Shown here piece by piece: positions 39,718-48,266 of a DNA stretch of 64,000 bases. Source of the stretch: Sphingomonas sp. NFR15 (GTDB lineage: Bacteria > Pseudomonadota > Alphaproteobacteria > Sphingomonadales > Sphingomonadaceae); the NCBI RefSeq assembly GCF_900103265.1, contig NZ_FMWX01000001.1:434001-498000 (forward strand), written 5' to 3'. Both the position numbers and the translations under genes were made by a program. The notes under the pieces are model-generated. The model was not told where the DNA came from and did not search any database. It was given only the letters and a program-made list of their open reading frames with translations. The first letter of the stretch is position 1, and each line of letters opens with the position of its first letter.

Positions 39718-40574
39718 AGTGCGTCCCACAATGCCGCGACCTGCGCGAGCGCGCGGTCTGTGTCCGGATAATCGATCGCCCGCGCGGGGACGGACCGCAC
39801 CAGTCCGGTCAACGCGGTGAACCCGCGTTCGCCCATCGCGACGTAGTTGGTGGATGCCTGGGTGAGCCGCATCAAAACCTCGCCAGGCGCGACCGCACGA
39901 ATGTCCGGCGCGAAGCCGAAGCGCGGGAACAGCAGCAGCGCGGGCCTCCCCGGCATGTCCATCGTGGCGACCGCGGCCGCATCGGGCACGAGATGACGGA
40001 TCGCGCCCTTGGGCGTCCCCTCCAGCAACGGACCGAAGCGCGCGCCCGGCGCCGCCGCCTCCACCGCCGCGATCGCCTCGTTCTTGAGGCTGACGAGGCG
40101 CGGAAACGCGTGTGCAAGGCCGGTCGCCGGATCGATCAGTGCGAACTCGTCGCCCATCAAACGCCAGCCGGCGCGGGACAGCAGGGCGGCGAGCGTCGAT
40201 TTGCCCGACCCGGACTCACCGGTCATCAGCAGCACACGCCCGTCGCGCTCGACCGCCGACGCATGGAGCAGCAGATACCGGCGCTGGCCGAGCGCCATCT
40301 GCAGGTTCATCGCCATTTCGGCGGCGAGCAGACCCTGCGCGAGCGGCAGCGGCGCCGCATCGGGGATCATGAAATCGCCGCCGATCATCACCGCCGGGCG
40401 GATCACCCGCCGCCACGGACGGTGCGCGAACAAGCGGACGGTGAAGTCCGGCACGCCATTCTCGGGCCGCGGATAGTCTGCGTACAGCGTCGCGAGCTGC
40501 CGGATCGGGGTGCGCCAGTGCGATCCTACGCGAAACCCGACCGGCCCGACGCGGACCGAAAAGACGTGCCTCAT
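39714..40574 (-). CDS. HprK-related kinase A
   Basis: The 286-residue protein matches only the catalytic domain of HPr kinase/phosphorylase. Walker A is MTGESGSGKSTLA (residues 119-126), preceded by LLHASAVERDGRVLL with His104. GDEFALIDPATG (residues 141-150) is the downstream acidic motif. HPr, the normal target, and PTS genes are absent from the window. The ATG overlaps the PqqD-like stop and the next gene overlaps its own stop, so all are coupled. It probably phosphorylates a protein or peptide, but the target is unknown. Confidence 0.85.
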   Translation of the reverse strand: MRHVFSVRVGPVGFRVGSHWRTPIRQLATLYADYPRPENGVPDFTVRLFAHRPWRRVIRPAVMIGGDFMIPDAAPLPLAQGLLAAEMAMNLQMALGQRRYLLLHASAVERDGRVLLMTGESGSGKSTLAALLSRAGWRLMGDEFALIDPATGLAHAFPRLVSLKNEAIAAVEAAAPGARFGPLLEGTPKGAIRHLVPDAAAVATMDMPGRPALLLFPRFGFAPDIRAVAPGEVLMRLTQASTNYVAMGERGFTALTGLVRSVPARAIDYPDTDRALAQVAALWDAL

Positions 40575-40846
40575 GCGATCCGTGCCAGACCCGCCGCGAC
40601 CAGTTCGTCCAGCCGGGCGCGAAGCGCCGCCCCGTCGGCATCGAGCAGATCGTAGCGCTCCACGAGCCGCGCGGTCAGCGCGGGCAGCGTCATCCCGTCG
40701 GGGCCAAGCGCGGCGAGTATCTCCGGCACGGGGGACGCGACGAGATGGGTGATACCCGACGCGCGGTGGTAGATCGCGGTGAAGGCGTCGAGCGGAACGA
40801 TCCGCAGCGTATCCGCCGGCGCGGCGCTGTACACCGGATCGGGCAC
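40571..40846 (-). CDS. PqqD-like protein of the HPr-rel-A system
   Basis: The 91-residue protein starts with GTG four bases after the Tat-protein stop. It shows the PqqD pattern: an early strand pair (LDAFTAIYHRASGITHLVA), a central Leu-rich helix (VPEILAALGPDGMT) and a final helix (ALRARLDELVAAGLARI). PqqD and relatives bind leader peptides and present them to modifying enzymes. Here it lies beside a kinase and a nucleotidyltransferase but no radical-SAM enzyme. The peptide it would bind may be encoded by the gene immediately upstream. Confidence 0.8.
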   Translation of the reverse strand: MPDPVYSAAPADTLRIVPLDAFTAIYHRASGITHLVASPVPEILAALGPDGMTLPALTARLVERYDLLDADGAALRARLDELVAAGLARIA

Positions 40847-40850
40847 GGCC

Positions 40851-41279
40851 TCAGCCGCGCGGCATCTGCAAGGATGCGAAGCAGGTGAAACCGCTCGCGC
40901 CCGAATGGAGATTGCGGACGTACTTCATGTAAGCTTGGCTGCGCTCATATTCGACGCCGGGCAATTGGCCGCCGGCGAGCGCGTGCTTGACATCCTCGCC
41001 CTTGAGCGGCTGGCGCGGCGGCGCGAAGGCACCCGCCGTTCCGCTCGGCACGACCGTCCCGTCGGGCGCGATCCAGCCGCCGGTACGCGCCGCGTCAGGC
41101 ACCGGAATCTGGCAATGCACGATCGACACCGCCGTAGCGGCGAGCGCGGGGCGGATCGACACGATCGCGCTCGCGCCGACCGCGCCGAGCATCAGCGTGC
41201 GCCGGCTGGTGACGACCCCGTCGCGTTCGGGGCCGTCGCGTTCGGGGATGTCGTTCCGCTGCTCGCCGTTTTCGCTCAT
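40851..41279 (-). CDS. Tat-exported small protein, first gene of the HPr-rel-A operon
   Basis: The 142-residue protein has a twin-arginine signal: TSRRTLMLGAVGASAIV (Arg26, Arg27), with cleavage likely near ALAATA at about 48. The mature part is about 94 residues with two cysteines (Cys56 and Cys133) that could form a disulfide, a central GGWIAPDGTVVPSGTAGAF and the C-terminus TCFASLQMPRG. No known domain is recognised. AAAGGAC lies upstream of the ATG. Its position, four bases before the PqqD-like gene, makes it a candidate substrate of the cassette. Confidence 0.72.
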   Translation of the reverse strand: MSENGEQRNDIPERDGPERDGVVTSRRTLMLGAVGASAIVSIRPALAATAVSIVHCQIPVPDAARTGGWIAPDGTVVPSGTAGAFAPPRQPLKGEDVKHALAGGQLPGVEYERSQAYMKYVRNLHSGASGFTCFASLQMPRG

Positions 41280-41385
41280 CGACCGTCCTTTATGGCCACA
41301 GCCCTTTCACAATCATAAATGGCTGGCAAGCAAGGCTATCGCGCTCGACGATGTTTCGGATAGGGACACCAGCGACACATCTGCT

Positions 41386-41412
41386 CCGTTCGACTTCGCT
41401 CGGCACGAACGG
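41386..41412. repeat. Short family B repeat
   Basis: CCGTTCGACTTCGCTCGGCA followed by CGAACGG is a truncated family B element lying about 35 bases before the phoR start, in the divergent interval 41280-41446. Confidence 0.55.
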
Positions 41413-41446
41413 TTCATGCTGGCCGAGAAGAGGACGTGAGAACCGC

Positions 41447-42670
41447 ATGATGAACGGCTTCGGTCTTCGCACGCTCGCCGCGGTCGGCATCATCGTCGTC
41501 GCGAGCGTTGCCGTGTTCCTGATCGGCGACCTGCAGGCGAGCCTCGTCACGCTGATCGGCGGCATCGCGGCGGTGCTGACGGCCGCCGGCGTCGGCGACG
41601 GCGAGGACGACGCCGCGCCCGCGCCCGCCGCCGAGCCCGCCGCGCCGCCCGACCACATTCCGGCGGTGATCGATGCGATCGTCGAACCGATCCTGATCGT
41701 CACCTCGGGCCAGGTGAGTCACGCCAACGAAGCGGCGCGCGCGTTGCTCGGGCAGCATATCGTCGGGCAGGACGTGCGGCTCGCGATCCGCCATCCCGGC
41801 GCGGCCGAGCGGCTGATGAGTCCGCTCGGCCAGGGCGCGCAGCCGCCGATCAACCTCGTGGGACTTGGCGCGCGCGAGCAGCGCTGGGAGATGCGGATCG
41901 GCGACGCGGCGGGCGGGCGGCGGATCGTCCATCTGGTCGACCAGACCGGCAGCTATGCGGCCGAGCGGATGCGCGTCGATTTCGTCGCCAACGCCAGCCA
42001 CGAACTGCGCACCCCCCTCGCCTCGATCCTCGGGTATATCGAGACGCTCGGCGACGAGGCGGGTGAGGAGAAGGAACTCCGCGAACGCTTCCTCAAGATC
42101 ATGTTCGACGAGGCGCGGCGGATGCAGCGGCTGATCGAGGATTTGATCTCGCTGTCGCGGATCGAGGCGGAGAAATACCGCCTGCCCGACCGCGCGGTCG
42201 ATCTTGGCGCGTTGATCGAGGAGGTGCGTGGCGGCATCCTCGACGCCCAGGGCGAGAACGCCGCGCCGATCATCGCCGATCTCGCCGCCGACGTGCCACC
42301 CGTGTCGGGCGACTCCGCACAACTTAGCCAGGTGCTCCACAACCTGATCGGCAATGCGATAAAATATGGCCGTAAAGGCGCGCCCGTCACCATCAGGCTC
42401 GAACGGTTGCCGACCGGCATGGTGCGCTTCGCGGTGAGTGACGAGGGCGATGGCATCCCCGCCGAGCACATCCCGCGCCTGACCGAACGCTTCTACCGCG
42501 TCGATACCGGCCGCAGCCGCGCGGCGGGGGGCACCGGGCTCGGCCTGTCGATCGTCAAGCATATCGTCGAGCGGCACCGTGGCCGGCTCGACATCGAAAG
42601 TTCGATCGGCAAGGGCACCACGGTATCGGTGATGATTCCCGCGCACGGGCGCGCTGTCATCAAACGGTAA
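41447..42670 (+). CDS. phoR: Phosphate-regulon sensor histidine kinase PhoR
   Basis: The 407-residue protein has two N-terminal membrane helices (VGIIVVASVAVFLIGDL, LIGGIAAVLTAAG), an acidic Ala/Pro linker, a PAS-like region (residues 70-170), a HisKA domain with His185 in NASHELRTP, and a HATPase domain (NLIGNAIKYGRKG, GTGLGLSIVKHIV). It phosphorylates PhoB when phosphate is low. ATG 41447 has AGGACGTGAG upstream. It begins the phoR-pstSCAB-phoU-phoB cluster, the common alphaproteobacterial order. Its last bases carry the candidate PHO box of pstS. Confidence 0.95.
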   Translation: MMNGFGLRTLAAVGIIVVASVAVFLIGDLQASLVTLIGGIAAVLTAAGVGDGEDDAAPAPAAEPAAPPDHIPAVIDAIVEPILIVTSGQVSHANEAARALLGQHIVGQDVRLAIRHPGAAERLMSPLGQGAQPPINLVGLGAREQRWEMRIGDAAGGRRIVHLVDQTGSYAAERMRVDFVANASHELRTPLASILGYIETLGDEAGEEKELRERFLKIMFDEARRMQRLIEDLISLSRIEAEKYRLPDRAVDLGALIEEVRGGILDAQGENAAPIIADLAADVPPVSGDSAQLSQVLHNLIGNAIKYGRKGAPVTIRLERLPTGMVRFAVSDEGDGIPAEHIPRLTERFYRVDTGRSRAAGGTGLGLSIVKHIVERHRGRLDIESSIGKGTTVSVMIPAHGRAVIKR

Positions 42671-42686
42671 CAAGATCGTCACACAG
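42654..42686 (+). promoter_or_regulatory. Candidate PHO box upstream of pstS
   Basis: Three 11-base units lie in tandem: CTGTCATCAAA, CGGTAACAAGA, TCGTCACACAG. The first half of the first unit is a perfect PhoB half-site (CTGTCAT); the second and third match it at about four of seven bases. PhoB binds direct repeats with this 11-base period. The site overlaps the phoR stop and is about 62 bases before the pstS ATG. Confidence 0.55.
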
Positions 42687-42747
42687 GCTCGGCTTGCGGA
42701 TGATAGCGCGGCGCGGGGCGAACCTCTTGCCCCGTGGGGAGGTCTTC

Positions 42748-43803
42748 ATGCACAGGATCATGACGATCGTCGCGGCGTCCGCGCTCGCGACGGGACTGGC
42801 AGGGTGTACCGATCAGGCCAATGGCGGTGGCGCGGGTTCGCGTGACCAGATCAAGGTCGTTGGCTCTTCAACCGTGTTTCCTTTCACCACGATCGTCGCC
42901 GAGCGGTTCGTCGAGAAGACGCCCGGCGTCAAATCCCCCGTTATCGAATCGACCGGCACCGGTGGCGGCATGAAGCTGTTCTGCGGCGGTGTCGGCGCCG
43001 ACCACCCCGATATCGAGGATGCGTCGCGCCGGATGAAGCGATCCGAATATGATCTGTGCAAGGCGAACGGCGTCGCCGATATCATGGAAGTGCAAGTCGG
43101 GCTCGACGGCATCGCTTTCGCCGAAGCGAAGAGCGGGCCGGGTCTGCGCCTCACCACCACCGATCTGTTCAAGGCGATGGCCGCCGCGCCCGACGGCAAG
43201 CCCAACGCGGCCAAGACCTGGAAGGACGTCAACCCGGCGCTGCCCGCGATGCCGATCCAGATCTACGGCCCGCCCGCCACGAGCGGCACGCGCGACGCGC
43301 TCGCCGAGCTGATCCTCGCGCGCGGCTGTGAGGCGATGCTGCCCGACATGGCCGAGGTTCGCGAGAAGAACCCCGCCGAGTTCGCGCAGAAATGCACGCG
43401 CATCCGCGAGGACGGCGCCTATGTCGACGCCGGCGAGAACGACAATCTGATCGTCCAGAAGCTCCAGTCGAACCCCAACGCGGTCGGCATCTTCGGCTAT
43501 TCGTATCTCGAGGAAAATCGCGACAAGCTGAACGGCATCCCGATCAACGGCACCGAGCCAACCTACGAGACGATCTCGCGCAACCAGTATCCGGGATCGC
43601 GCCCGCTCTATCTCTACGTCAAGAAGGCCCATCTCAGCGCGATCCGGGGCCTGCGCGAGTTCCTCAAACTCTACGCCGCCTCATGGAATCCGGGCGGGCC
43701 GCTCGTCGCCAAGGGGCTGATCGCCTCTCCGGACGACGTGCGCAAGAAGTCCGAAACGATCGTGAACTGGGAAACCACGCTCGATCCCAAGACGCTGCCG
43801 TAA
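42748..43803 (+). CDS. pstS: Phosphate-binding lipoprotein PstS
   Basis: The 351-residue protein has a lipoprotein signal ending LATGLAGC. The mature protein has VVGSSTVFPFTTIVAERF and ESTGTGGGMKLFCGGVG, which form the phosphate-binding loops, and ATSGTRDALAEL. It captures phosphate in the periplasm for the PstCAB channel. The open frame begins 18 codons upstream, but ATG 42748 with GGGGAGG at 42736-42742 is clearly right. A strong hairpin follows the stop, which would keep pstS mRNA more abundant than the downstream genes. Confidence 0.96.
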   Translation: MHRIMTIVAASALATGLAGCTDQANGGGAGSRDQIKVVGSSTVFPFTTIVAERFVEKTPGVKSPVIESTGTGGGMKLFCGGVGADHPDIEDASRRMKRSEYDLCKANGVADIMEVQVGLDGIAFAEAKSGPGLRLTTTDLFKAMAAAPDGKPNAAKTWKDVNPALPAMPIQIYGPPATSGTRDALAELILARGCEAMLPDMAEVREKNPAEFAQKCTRIREDGAYVDAGENDNLIVQKLQSNPNAVGIFGYSYLEENRDKLNGIPINGTEPTYETISRNQYPGSRPLYLYVKKAHLSAIRGLREFLKLYAASWNPGGPLVAKGLIASPDDVRKKSETIVNWETTLDPKTLP

Positions 43804-43810
43804 CGCCATC

Positions 43811-43845
43811 GCCCGCCGGCCGCGTGCCGGCGGGCCTTTCTCTTC
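43811..43845 (+). terminator. Hairpin between pstS and pstC
   Basis: GCCCGCCGGC (43811-43820) and GCCGGCGGGC (43826-43835) form a perfect 10-bp stem with a 5-base loop, followed by CTTTCTCTT. It lies inside the pst operon, so it probably acts as a partial terminator or stabiliser that sets the ratio of PstS to the membrane subunits. Confidence 0.65.
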
Positions 43846-43869
43846 CGTCCGAATCGTCCAGAGCCAGCC

Positions 43870-45246
43870 TTGTCCATTCTCGTCCTCTTCTTCCTGATCG
43901 CGGGGCTCGGCCTGATCGCCTGGCTGAGCGCACGGATGCGCGCGACGCGCTTCCGCCGCGCGAGCACGGCGCGCTTCAGTTCGCTCCCGTCGCATTTCGG
44001 CGGCTTCGTCGCGATGTGGACGGTGTTGCCCGCCGCGATCTTCCTCGCGGTGTGGGCGTCCTGCGCACCCGGCCTCGTCACCAATCGCGTGCTGGCTGAG
44101 CCTGCCGCCGCGCACCTGCCCGCGCCCGGATTCGAACGTGCCGCGATCCTGTCGGAAGCGCGGCGGATCTCGCGGGGCGAAGGGTTCGGCACACCCACCC
44201 CGCTCGCCGCGGCGCTCGCCCCGGCTTATGGCGCCGCGCAGACCCGGGCGGACTGGATCGGCGGCGGCGTCGCGCTTCTGCTCGCGTTCGCGAGCGGGGC
44301 GTGGGCGTTCACCCGCGTCCGCCCCGATTTCCGCGCGCGTACCCAGATCGAGCGGCTCATCATGGCGCTGCTGCTCGCCGCCGCGCTCGTCGCGATCCTG
44401 ACGACGATGGGCATCGTCGCGTCGCTTCTGTTCGAATCCGCGCGCTTCTTCGGCATGGTGCCGATCGGCGACTTCCTGTTCGGCACGCACTGGAGCCCGC
44501 AGGTGATCGACCCGCGCGATCCCGGCGCGTCGCTCGGCGCGGTGCCACTGTTCTGGGGCACGTTCTTCATCGGTGCGGTGATCGCGATGATCGTCGCGAT
44601 CCCCCTCGGGCTGATGACGGCTATCTACCTGTCTCAATATGCCGCGCCGGGCGTGCGCACGTGGATGAAACCGCTGATCGAGATGCTCGCCGGCGTGCCG
44701 ACCGTGGTCTACGGCTATTTCGCGGCGTTGACGGTGGCGCCGCTGGTGCGCGATTTCGCGGTCGCGATCGGTGTCCGCTGGGCGAGTTCGGAAAGCGCGC
44801 TCGCGGCCGGGCTGGTGATGGGGATCATGATTATCCCCTTCGTCTCCTCGATGGCGGACGACTCGATCACCGCAGTGCCCGCGGCCATGCGCGACGGCAG
44901 CCTGGCGATGGGCGCGACCCAATCGGAGACGATCCGCCGCGTGCTGCTGCCCGCCGCGCTGCCCGGCGTGATCGGCGGCGTGCTGCTGGCGGTGAGCCGC
45001 GCGATCGGCGAGACGATGATCGTCGTGATGGCCGCCTCGGGCGTCGCGACGCTGACGCTCAACCCCTTTGCCAGCACGACCACCGTCACCAAGCAGATCG
45101 TCGACCTGCTGACCGGCGAGGCGGAATTCGACAGCCCGAAGACACTCGCCGCCTTCGCGCTCGGACTGACGTTGTTCGTCATCACCCTGCTGCTCAACAT
45201 CGTCGCGCTGACGGTCGTCAAACGATATCGGGAAGCGTATGAATAG
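43870..45246 (+). CDS. pstC: Phosphate ABC transporter permease PstC
   Basis: The 458-residue protein is longer than E. coli PstC (about 319). An N-terminal part of some 180 residues has three extra membrane segments and a periplasmic loop (LPAPGFERAAILSEARRISR). The conserved permease half follows, with the EAA-type loop (SLAMGATQSETIRRVLLPAA) that docks on PstB. This long form is common in alphaproteobacteria. The start is TTG 43870 with no clear Shine-Dalgarno, so it is uncertain. Confidence 0.92.
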   Translation: MSILVLFFLIAGLGLIAWLSARMRATRFRRASTARFSSLPSHFGGFVAMWTVLPAAIFLAVWASCAPGLVTNRVLAEPAAAHLPAPGFERAAILSEARRISRGEGFGTPTPLAAALAPAYGAAQTRADWIGGGVALLLAFASGAWAFTRVRPDFRARTQIERLIMALLLAAALVAILTTMGIVASLLFESARFFGMVPIGDFLFGTHWSPQVIDPRDPGASLGAVPLFWGTFFIGAVIAMIVAIPLGLMTAIYLSQYAAPGVRTWMKPLIEMLAGVPTVVYGYFAALTVAPLVRDFAVAIGVRWASSESALAAGLVMGIMIIPFVSSMADDSITAVPAAMRDGSLAMGATQSETIRRVLLPAALPGVIGGVLLAVSRAIGETMIVVMAASGVATLTLNPFASTTTVTKQIVDLLTGEAEFDSPKTLAAFALGLTLFVITLLLNIVALTVVKRYREAYE

Positions 45247-45329
45247 GGTGCTCGATCCTGACATCCGGAAGCCGAGGGGCCGGGGCGAGCGAAGCCGAGG
45301 ACCGTCCCGGCGACGCTCAACGCGGTGCC

Positions 45330-45502
45330 TCGACTTCGCTCGGCACAAACGGGTGAGGCGTGAAGGCGCGAAGAACCCGTTCGCCCCGAGCTTGCCGAAG
45401 CCCGTCCCGAGCGGCTGGTTTCGCCAGCCGGCCGAAGGACGCGGGCCAGAGGCGGCGCGTGGTATTTCGGGCATGTGCTTTGACGAGCTCAGCACGAACG
45501 GG
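45330..45502. repeat. Family B repeat cluster inside the pst operon
   Basis: Several family B arms occur here: TCGACTTCGCTCGGCACAAA (from 45330), CCCGTTCGCCCCGAGCTTGC (from about 45375) and the closing GCACGAACGGG. The cluster fills most of the 261-base gap between pstC and pstA and ends six bases before the pstA ATG, so it reaches the ribosome-binding region. Confidence 0.7.
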
Positions 45503-45507
45503 CCGGT

Positions 45508-46773
45508 ATGATGGGAAGTCGCCTCACCCCCGCCCCGACCGACTGGCGCGATACCGCGCATCAGCGGCGCATGGCCAAGCGCTATGCCGCCGAACGCCGC
45601 TTCCGCTGGCTCGGCCTCGGCGCGGTGCTGCTGTCGGCGGGGTTCCTCGTCGTGCTGCTCGTCTCGATGCTGTCGGCCGGACTCGGCGGGTTCGTGCAGA
45701 CGCAGATCGCGCTGCCGATCGATTTCGCGCACAGCCGGCTTTCGCTCGATCCCGCGACGCTGCGCGGCCCGGGCGCCGACCTCGCGCTCGCCGCCGCCGA
45801 TCTCGGCGGAGCAACCGACGCGGCCGCGATCGCCGCCTACGGGCCCGGCGGAGACTCCCTGCTCTCAGACGGCGCATGGACGCGGGTTCGCGATCAGCTC
45901 AAGGCCGATCCGTCTCTGCTACGCCGCCGCGCGACAGTGTGGGTGCCCGCCGCCGACCGCATCGACATCGCCGCCAAGCGCGAAGGCGCCCCCGCTGACG
46001 AGGCGATCGTCGCGAAGCTCAAGGCGGCCCATACGCTCACCACCAGCTTCAACGCCTTCTTCCTGAGGAGTTCGGACGCGACCGATCCGACGATGGTGGG
46101 CATCTGGGGCGCGCTCAAAGGTTCGCTGCTGACGATGGCCGTCACGCTGCTGATCGCGTTTCCGGTCGGGGTGCTGTCGGCACTCTACCTGGAGGAATAT
46201 GCCCCGCATAACCGCTGGACCGATCTGATCGAGGTTTCGATCAACAATCTCGCGGCGGTGCCGTCGATCATCTTCGGGCTGCTCGGGCTCGCCGTGTTCC
46301 TCAACACCTTCCACCTGCCGCGATCGGCCGCGATCGTCGGCGGCTTGACGCTAGCGCTGATGACGATGCCGGTGATCGTCATTGCCGCGCGCAACGCGAT
46401 CAAGGCGGTGCCGCCCTCGATCCGCGACGCCGCATTCGGCGTCGGCGCAAGCCCGGTGCAGGTGGTGTTCCACCACGTCCTGCCGCTGGCGATGCCGGGT
46501 ATCCTCACCGGTACGATCATCGGCATGGCGCGCGCGCTCGGCGAGACCGCGCCGCTGCTGATGATCGGCATGCGCGCGTTCATCACCGCGCCGCCGGGCG
46601 GCCTGCGCGACCCCGCGACCGTGCTGCCGGTGCAGATCTTCCTGTGGTCCGATCAGGTCAACCGCGGCTTCGTCGAGAAGACCAGCGCCGCGATCCTCGT
46701 CCTGCTCATTTTCCTGCTCGCGATGAACGGCGTCGCGATCTACCTTCGCAACAGATTCGAGACACGCTGGTGA
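45508..46773 (+). CDS. pstA: Phosphate ABC transporter permease PstA
   Basis: The 421-residue protein has a DUF3333-like N-terminal extension (residues 1-190, one membrane helix [18 protein letters not shown] and a periplasmic loop) followed by the permease domain with about five helices. The PstB-docking loop is [19 protein letters not shown]. It forms the channel with PstC. ATG 45508 or ATG 45511 may start it. The ribosome site overlaps a family B repeat. The stop overlaps the pstB GTG by four bases. Confidence 0.94.
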   Translation: MMGSRLTPAPTDWRDTAHQRRMAKRYAAERRFRWLGLGAVLLSAGFLVVLLVSMLSAGLGGFVQTQIALPIDFAHSRLSLDPATLRGPGADLALAAADLGGATDAAAIAAYGPGGDSLLSDGAWTRVRDQLKADPSLLRRRATVWVPAADRIDIAAKREGAPADEAIVAKLKAAHTLTTSFNAFFLRSSDATDPTMVGIWGALKGSLLTMAVTLLIAFPVGVLSALYLEEYAPHNRWTDLIEVSINNLAAVPSIIFGLLGLAVFLNTFHLPRSAAIVGGLTLALMTMPVIVIAARNAIKAVPPSIRDAAFGVGASPVQVVFHHVLPLAMPGILTGTIIGMARALGETAPLLMIGMRAFITAPPGGLRDPATVLPVQIFLWSDQVNRGFVEKTSAAILVLLIFLLAMNGVAIYLRNRFETRW

Positions 46774-47549
46774 ACGTTCAGAGCCCTATCGCGCAGCACA
46801 AGATTTCCGCGCGCCACGTCAACGTCTTCTACGGCGACAAGCAGGCGATCCGCGATGTCTCGATCGATTTCGACCGCGACGTGGTGACCGCGCTGATCGG
46901 CCCGTCCGGCTGCGGAAAATCGACCTTCCTGCGCACGCTCAACCGCATGAACGACACGATCCCGTCGGCGCGGGTCGAGGGCGAGATCGATCTCGACGGC
47001 GAGGATATCTACGCGCCCGAGATGGACGTCGTGCAACTGCGCGCGCGCGTCGGCATGGTCTTCCAGAAGCCCAACCCGTTTCCGAAGTCGATCTTCGAAA
47101 ACGTCGCCTACGGCCCCCGCATTCACGGCCTCGCCAGCAACCACGCCCAACTCGCCGACATCGTCGAGCGCTCGCTCAAGCGCGCCGGCCTGTGGGACGA
47201 GGTGAAGGACCGGCTTTCGGACAGCGGCACCGCGCTTTCGGGCGGCCAGCAGCAGCGGCTGTGCATCGCCCGCGCGATCGCGGTCGATCCCGAAGTGATC
47301 CTGATGGACGAGCCGTGCAGCGCGCTCGATCCGATCGCGACCGCCAAGATCGAGGAACTGATCCACGAGTTGAAGGGCCGTTACGCGATCGTGATCGTCA
47401 CGCACAACATGCAACAGGCGGCGCGCGTGTCGCAACGGACCGCGTTCTTCCACCTCGGCGCGCTGGTCGAATCGGGTTCGACCTCCGACATCTTCACCAA
47501 TCCGCGGCAGGAACGCACCAAGGATTACATCACCGGCCGGTACGGCTGA
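46770..47549 (+). CDS. pstB: Phosphate ABC transporter ATP-binding protein PstB
   Basis: The 259-residue ATPase energises phosphate import. Walker A is [11 protein letters not shown], the signature is [14 protein letters not shown], Walker B is [13 protein letters not shown] and the switch His is in [25 protein letters not shown] and LRTLNRMND are PstB-specific. It starts with GTG (GTGA overlap with pstA); the frame upstream overlaps pstA and is not used. phoU follows 11 bases after the stop. Confidence 0.97.
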   Translation: MNVQSPIAQHKISARHVNVFYGDKQAIRDVSIDFDRDVVTALIGPSGCGKSTFLRTLNRMNDTIPSARVEGEIDLDGEDIYAPEMDVVQLRARVGMVFQKPNPFPKSIFENVAYGPRIHGLASNHAQLADIVERSLKRAGLWDEVKDRLSDSGTALSGGQQQRLCIARAIAVDPEVILMDEPCSALDPIATAKIEELIHELKGRYAIVIVTHNMQQAARVSQRTAFFHLGALVESGSTSDIFTNPRQERTKDYITGRYG

Positions 47550-47560
47550 AGGACACGCGC

Positions 47561-48262
47561 ATGACGACCTACGAACATACCATCAAGGTCTTCGACGACG
47601 AGATCGGCCAGTTGCGCGGGCTGATCGCGCAGATGGGGGGCCTTGCCGAACAGGCGATCGACGATGCGATCGAAGCGCTCAAGCACCATGATCTCGAAAC
47701 CGCCGCCGAGATCGTGCGCAACGACAAGAAGATCGACCAGCTCGAGGTGCAGGCCGAGGAACTCGCGGTGCGCATCATCGCGTTGCGCGCGCCGCTCGCC
47801 GACGATCTGCGCGACGTGGTCGCCGCGCTCAAGATCGCGGGCGTGATCGAACGGATCGCCGATTACGCCAAGAACATCGCCAAACGCACCCCGCTGATCG
47901 ATTCGCACGGCCAGATCGAACCGCTGTCGGTGCTGCCGGCGATGGCCACGCTCGCGATCGAGATGGTGCATGACGTGCTCGACGCGTTCGCCGCGCGCGA
48001 TCCCGAGGCCGCGCAACAGGTCTGCGCGCGCGATCGCGCGGTCGATGATTTCTACAACAGCCTGTTCCGCGTGCTCGTCACGCACATGATGGAGAATCCG
48101 GCGACGATCGGACAGGTTACGCACCTGCTGTTCATCGCCAAGAATCTGGAGAGGATCGGGGACCACGCGACCAACATCGCGGAGATGGTCTATTTCGCCG
48201 CGACCGGCACGCACATGGCCGAGCGCGATCGCGGCGCTTTCGTAACGCGTCAAGGGGAGTAA
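47561..48262 (+). CDS. phoU: Phosphate transport regulator PhoU
   Basis: The 233-residue protein consists of two similar three-helix bundles, each with the family metal-cluster motif (EIVRNDKKIDQLEVQAEE and NLERIGDHATNIAEMV). PhoU inhibits PhoR signalling and limits Pst activity when phosphate is plentiful. ATG 47561 has AAGGA upstream. phoB follows four bases after the stop. Confidence 0.96.
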   Translation: MTTYEHTIKVFDDEIGQLRGLIAQMGGLAEQAIDDAIEALKHHDLETAAEIVRNDKKIDQLEVQAEELAVRIIALRAPLADDLRDVVAALKIAGVIERIADYAKNIAKRTPLIDSHGQIEPLSVLPAMATLAIEMVHDVLDAFAARDPEAAQQVCARDRAVDDFYNSLFRVLVTHMMENPATIGQVTHLLFIAKNLERIGDHATNIAEMVYFAATGTHMAERDRGAFVTRQGE

Positions 48263-48266
48263 GCAG

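Noticed and set aside
39714..40574. Genuine HPr kinase/phosphorylase controlling a phosphotransferase system
   Set aside because: The N-terminal domain of HprK is missing, the neighbours are not PTS genes, and the operon partners point to the HPr-rel-A type.
43681..45732. Minus-strand open frame of 683 codons
   Set aside because: It lies opposite pstC and repeats, with Arg/His/Asp-rich composition and no domain.
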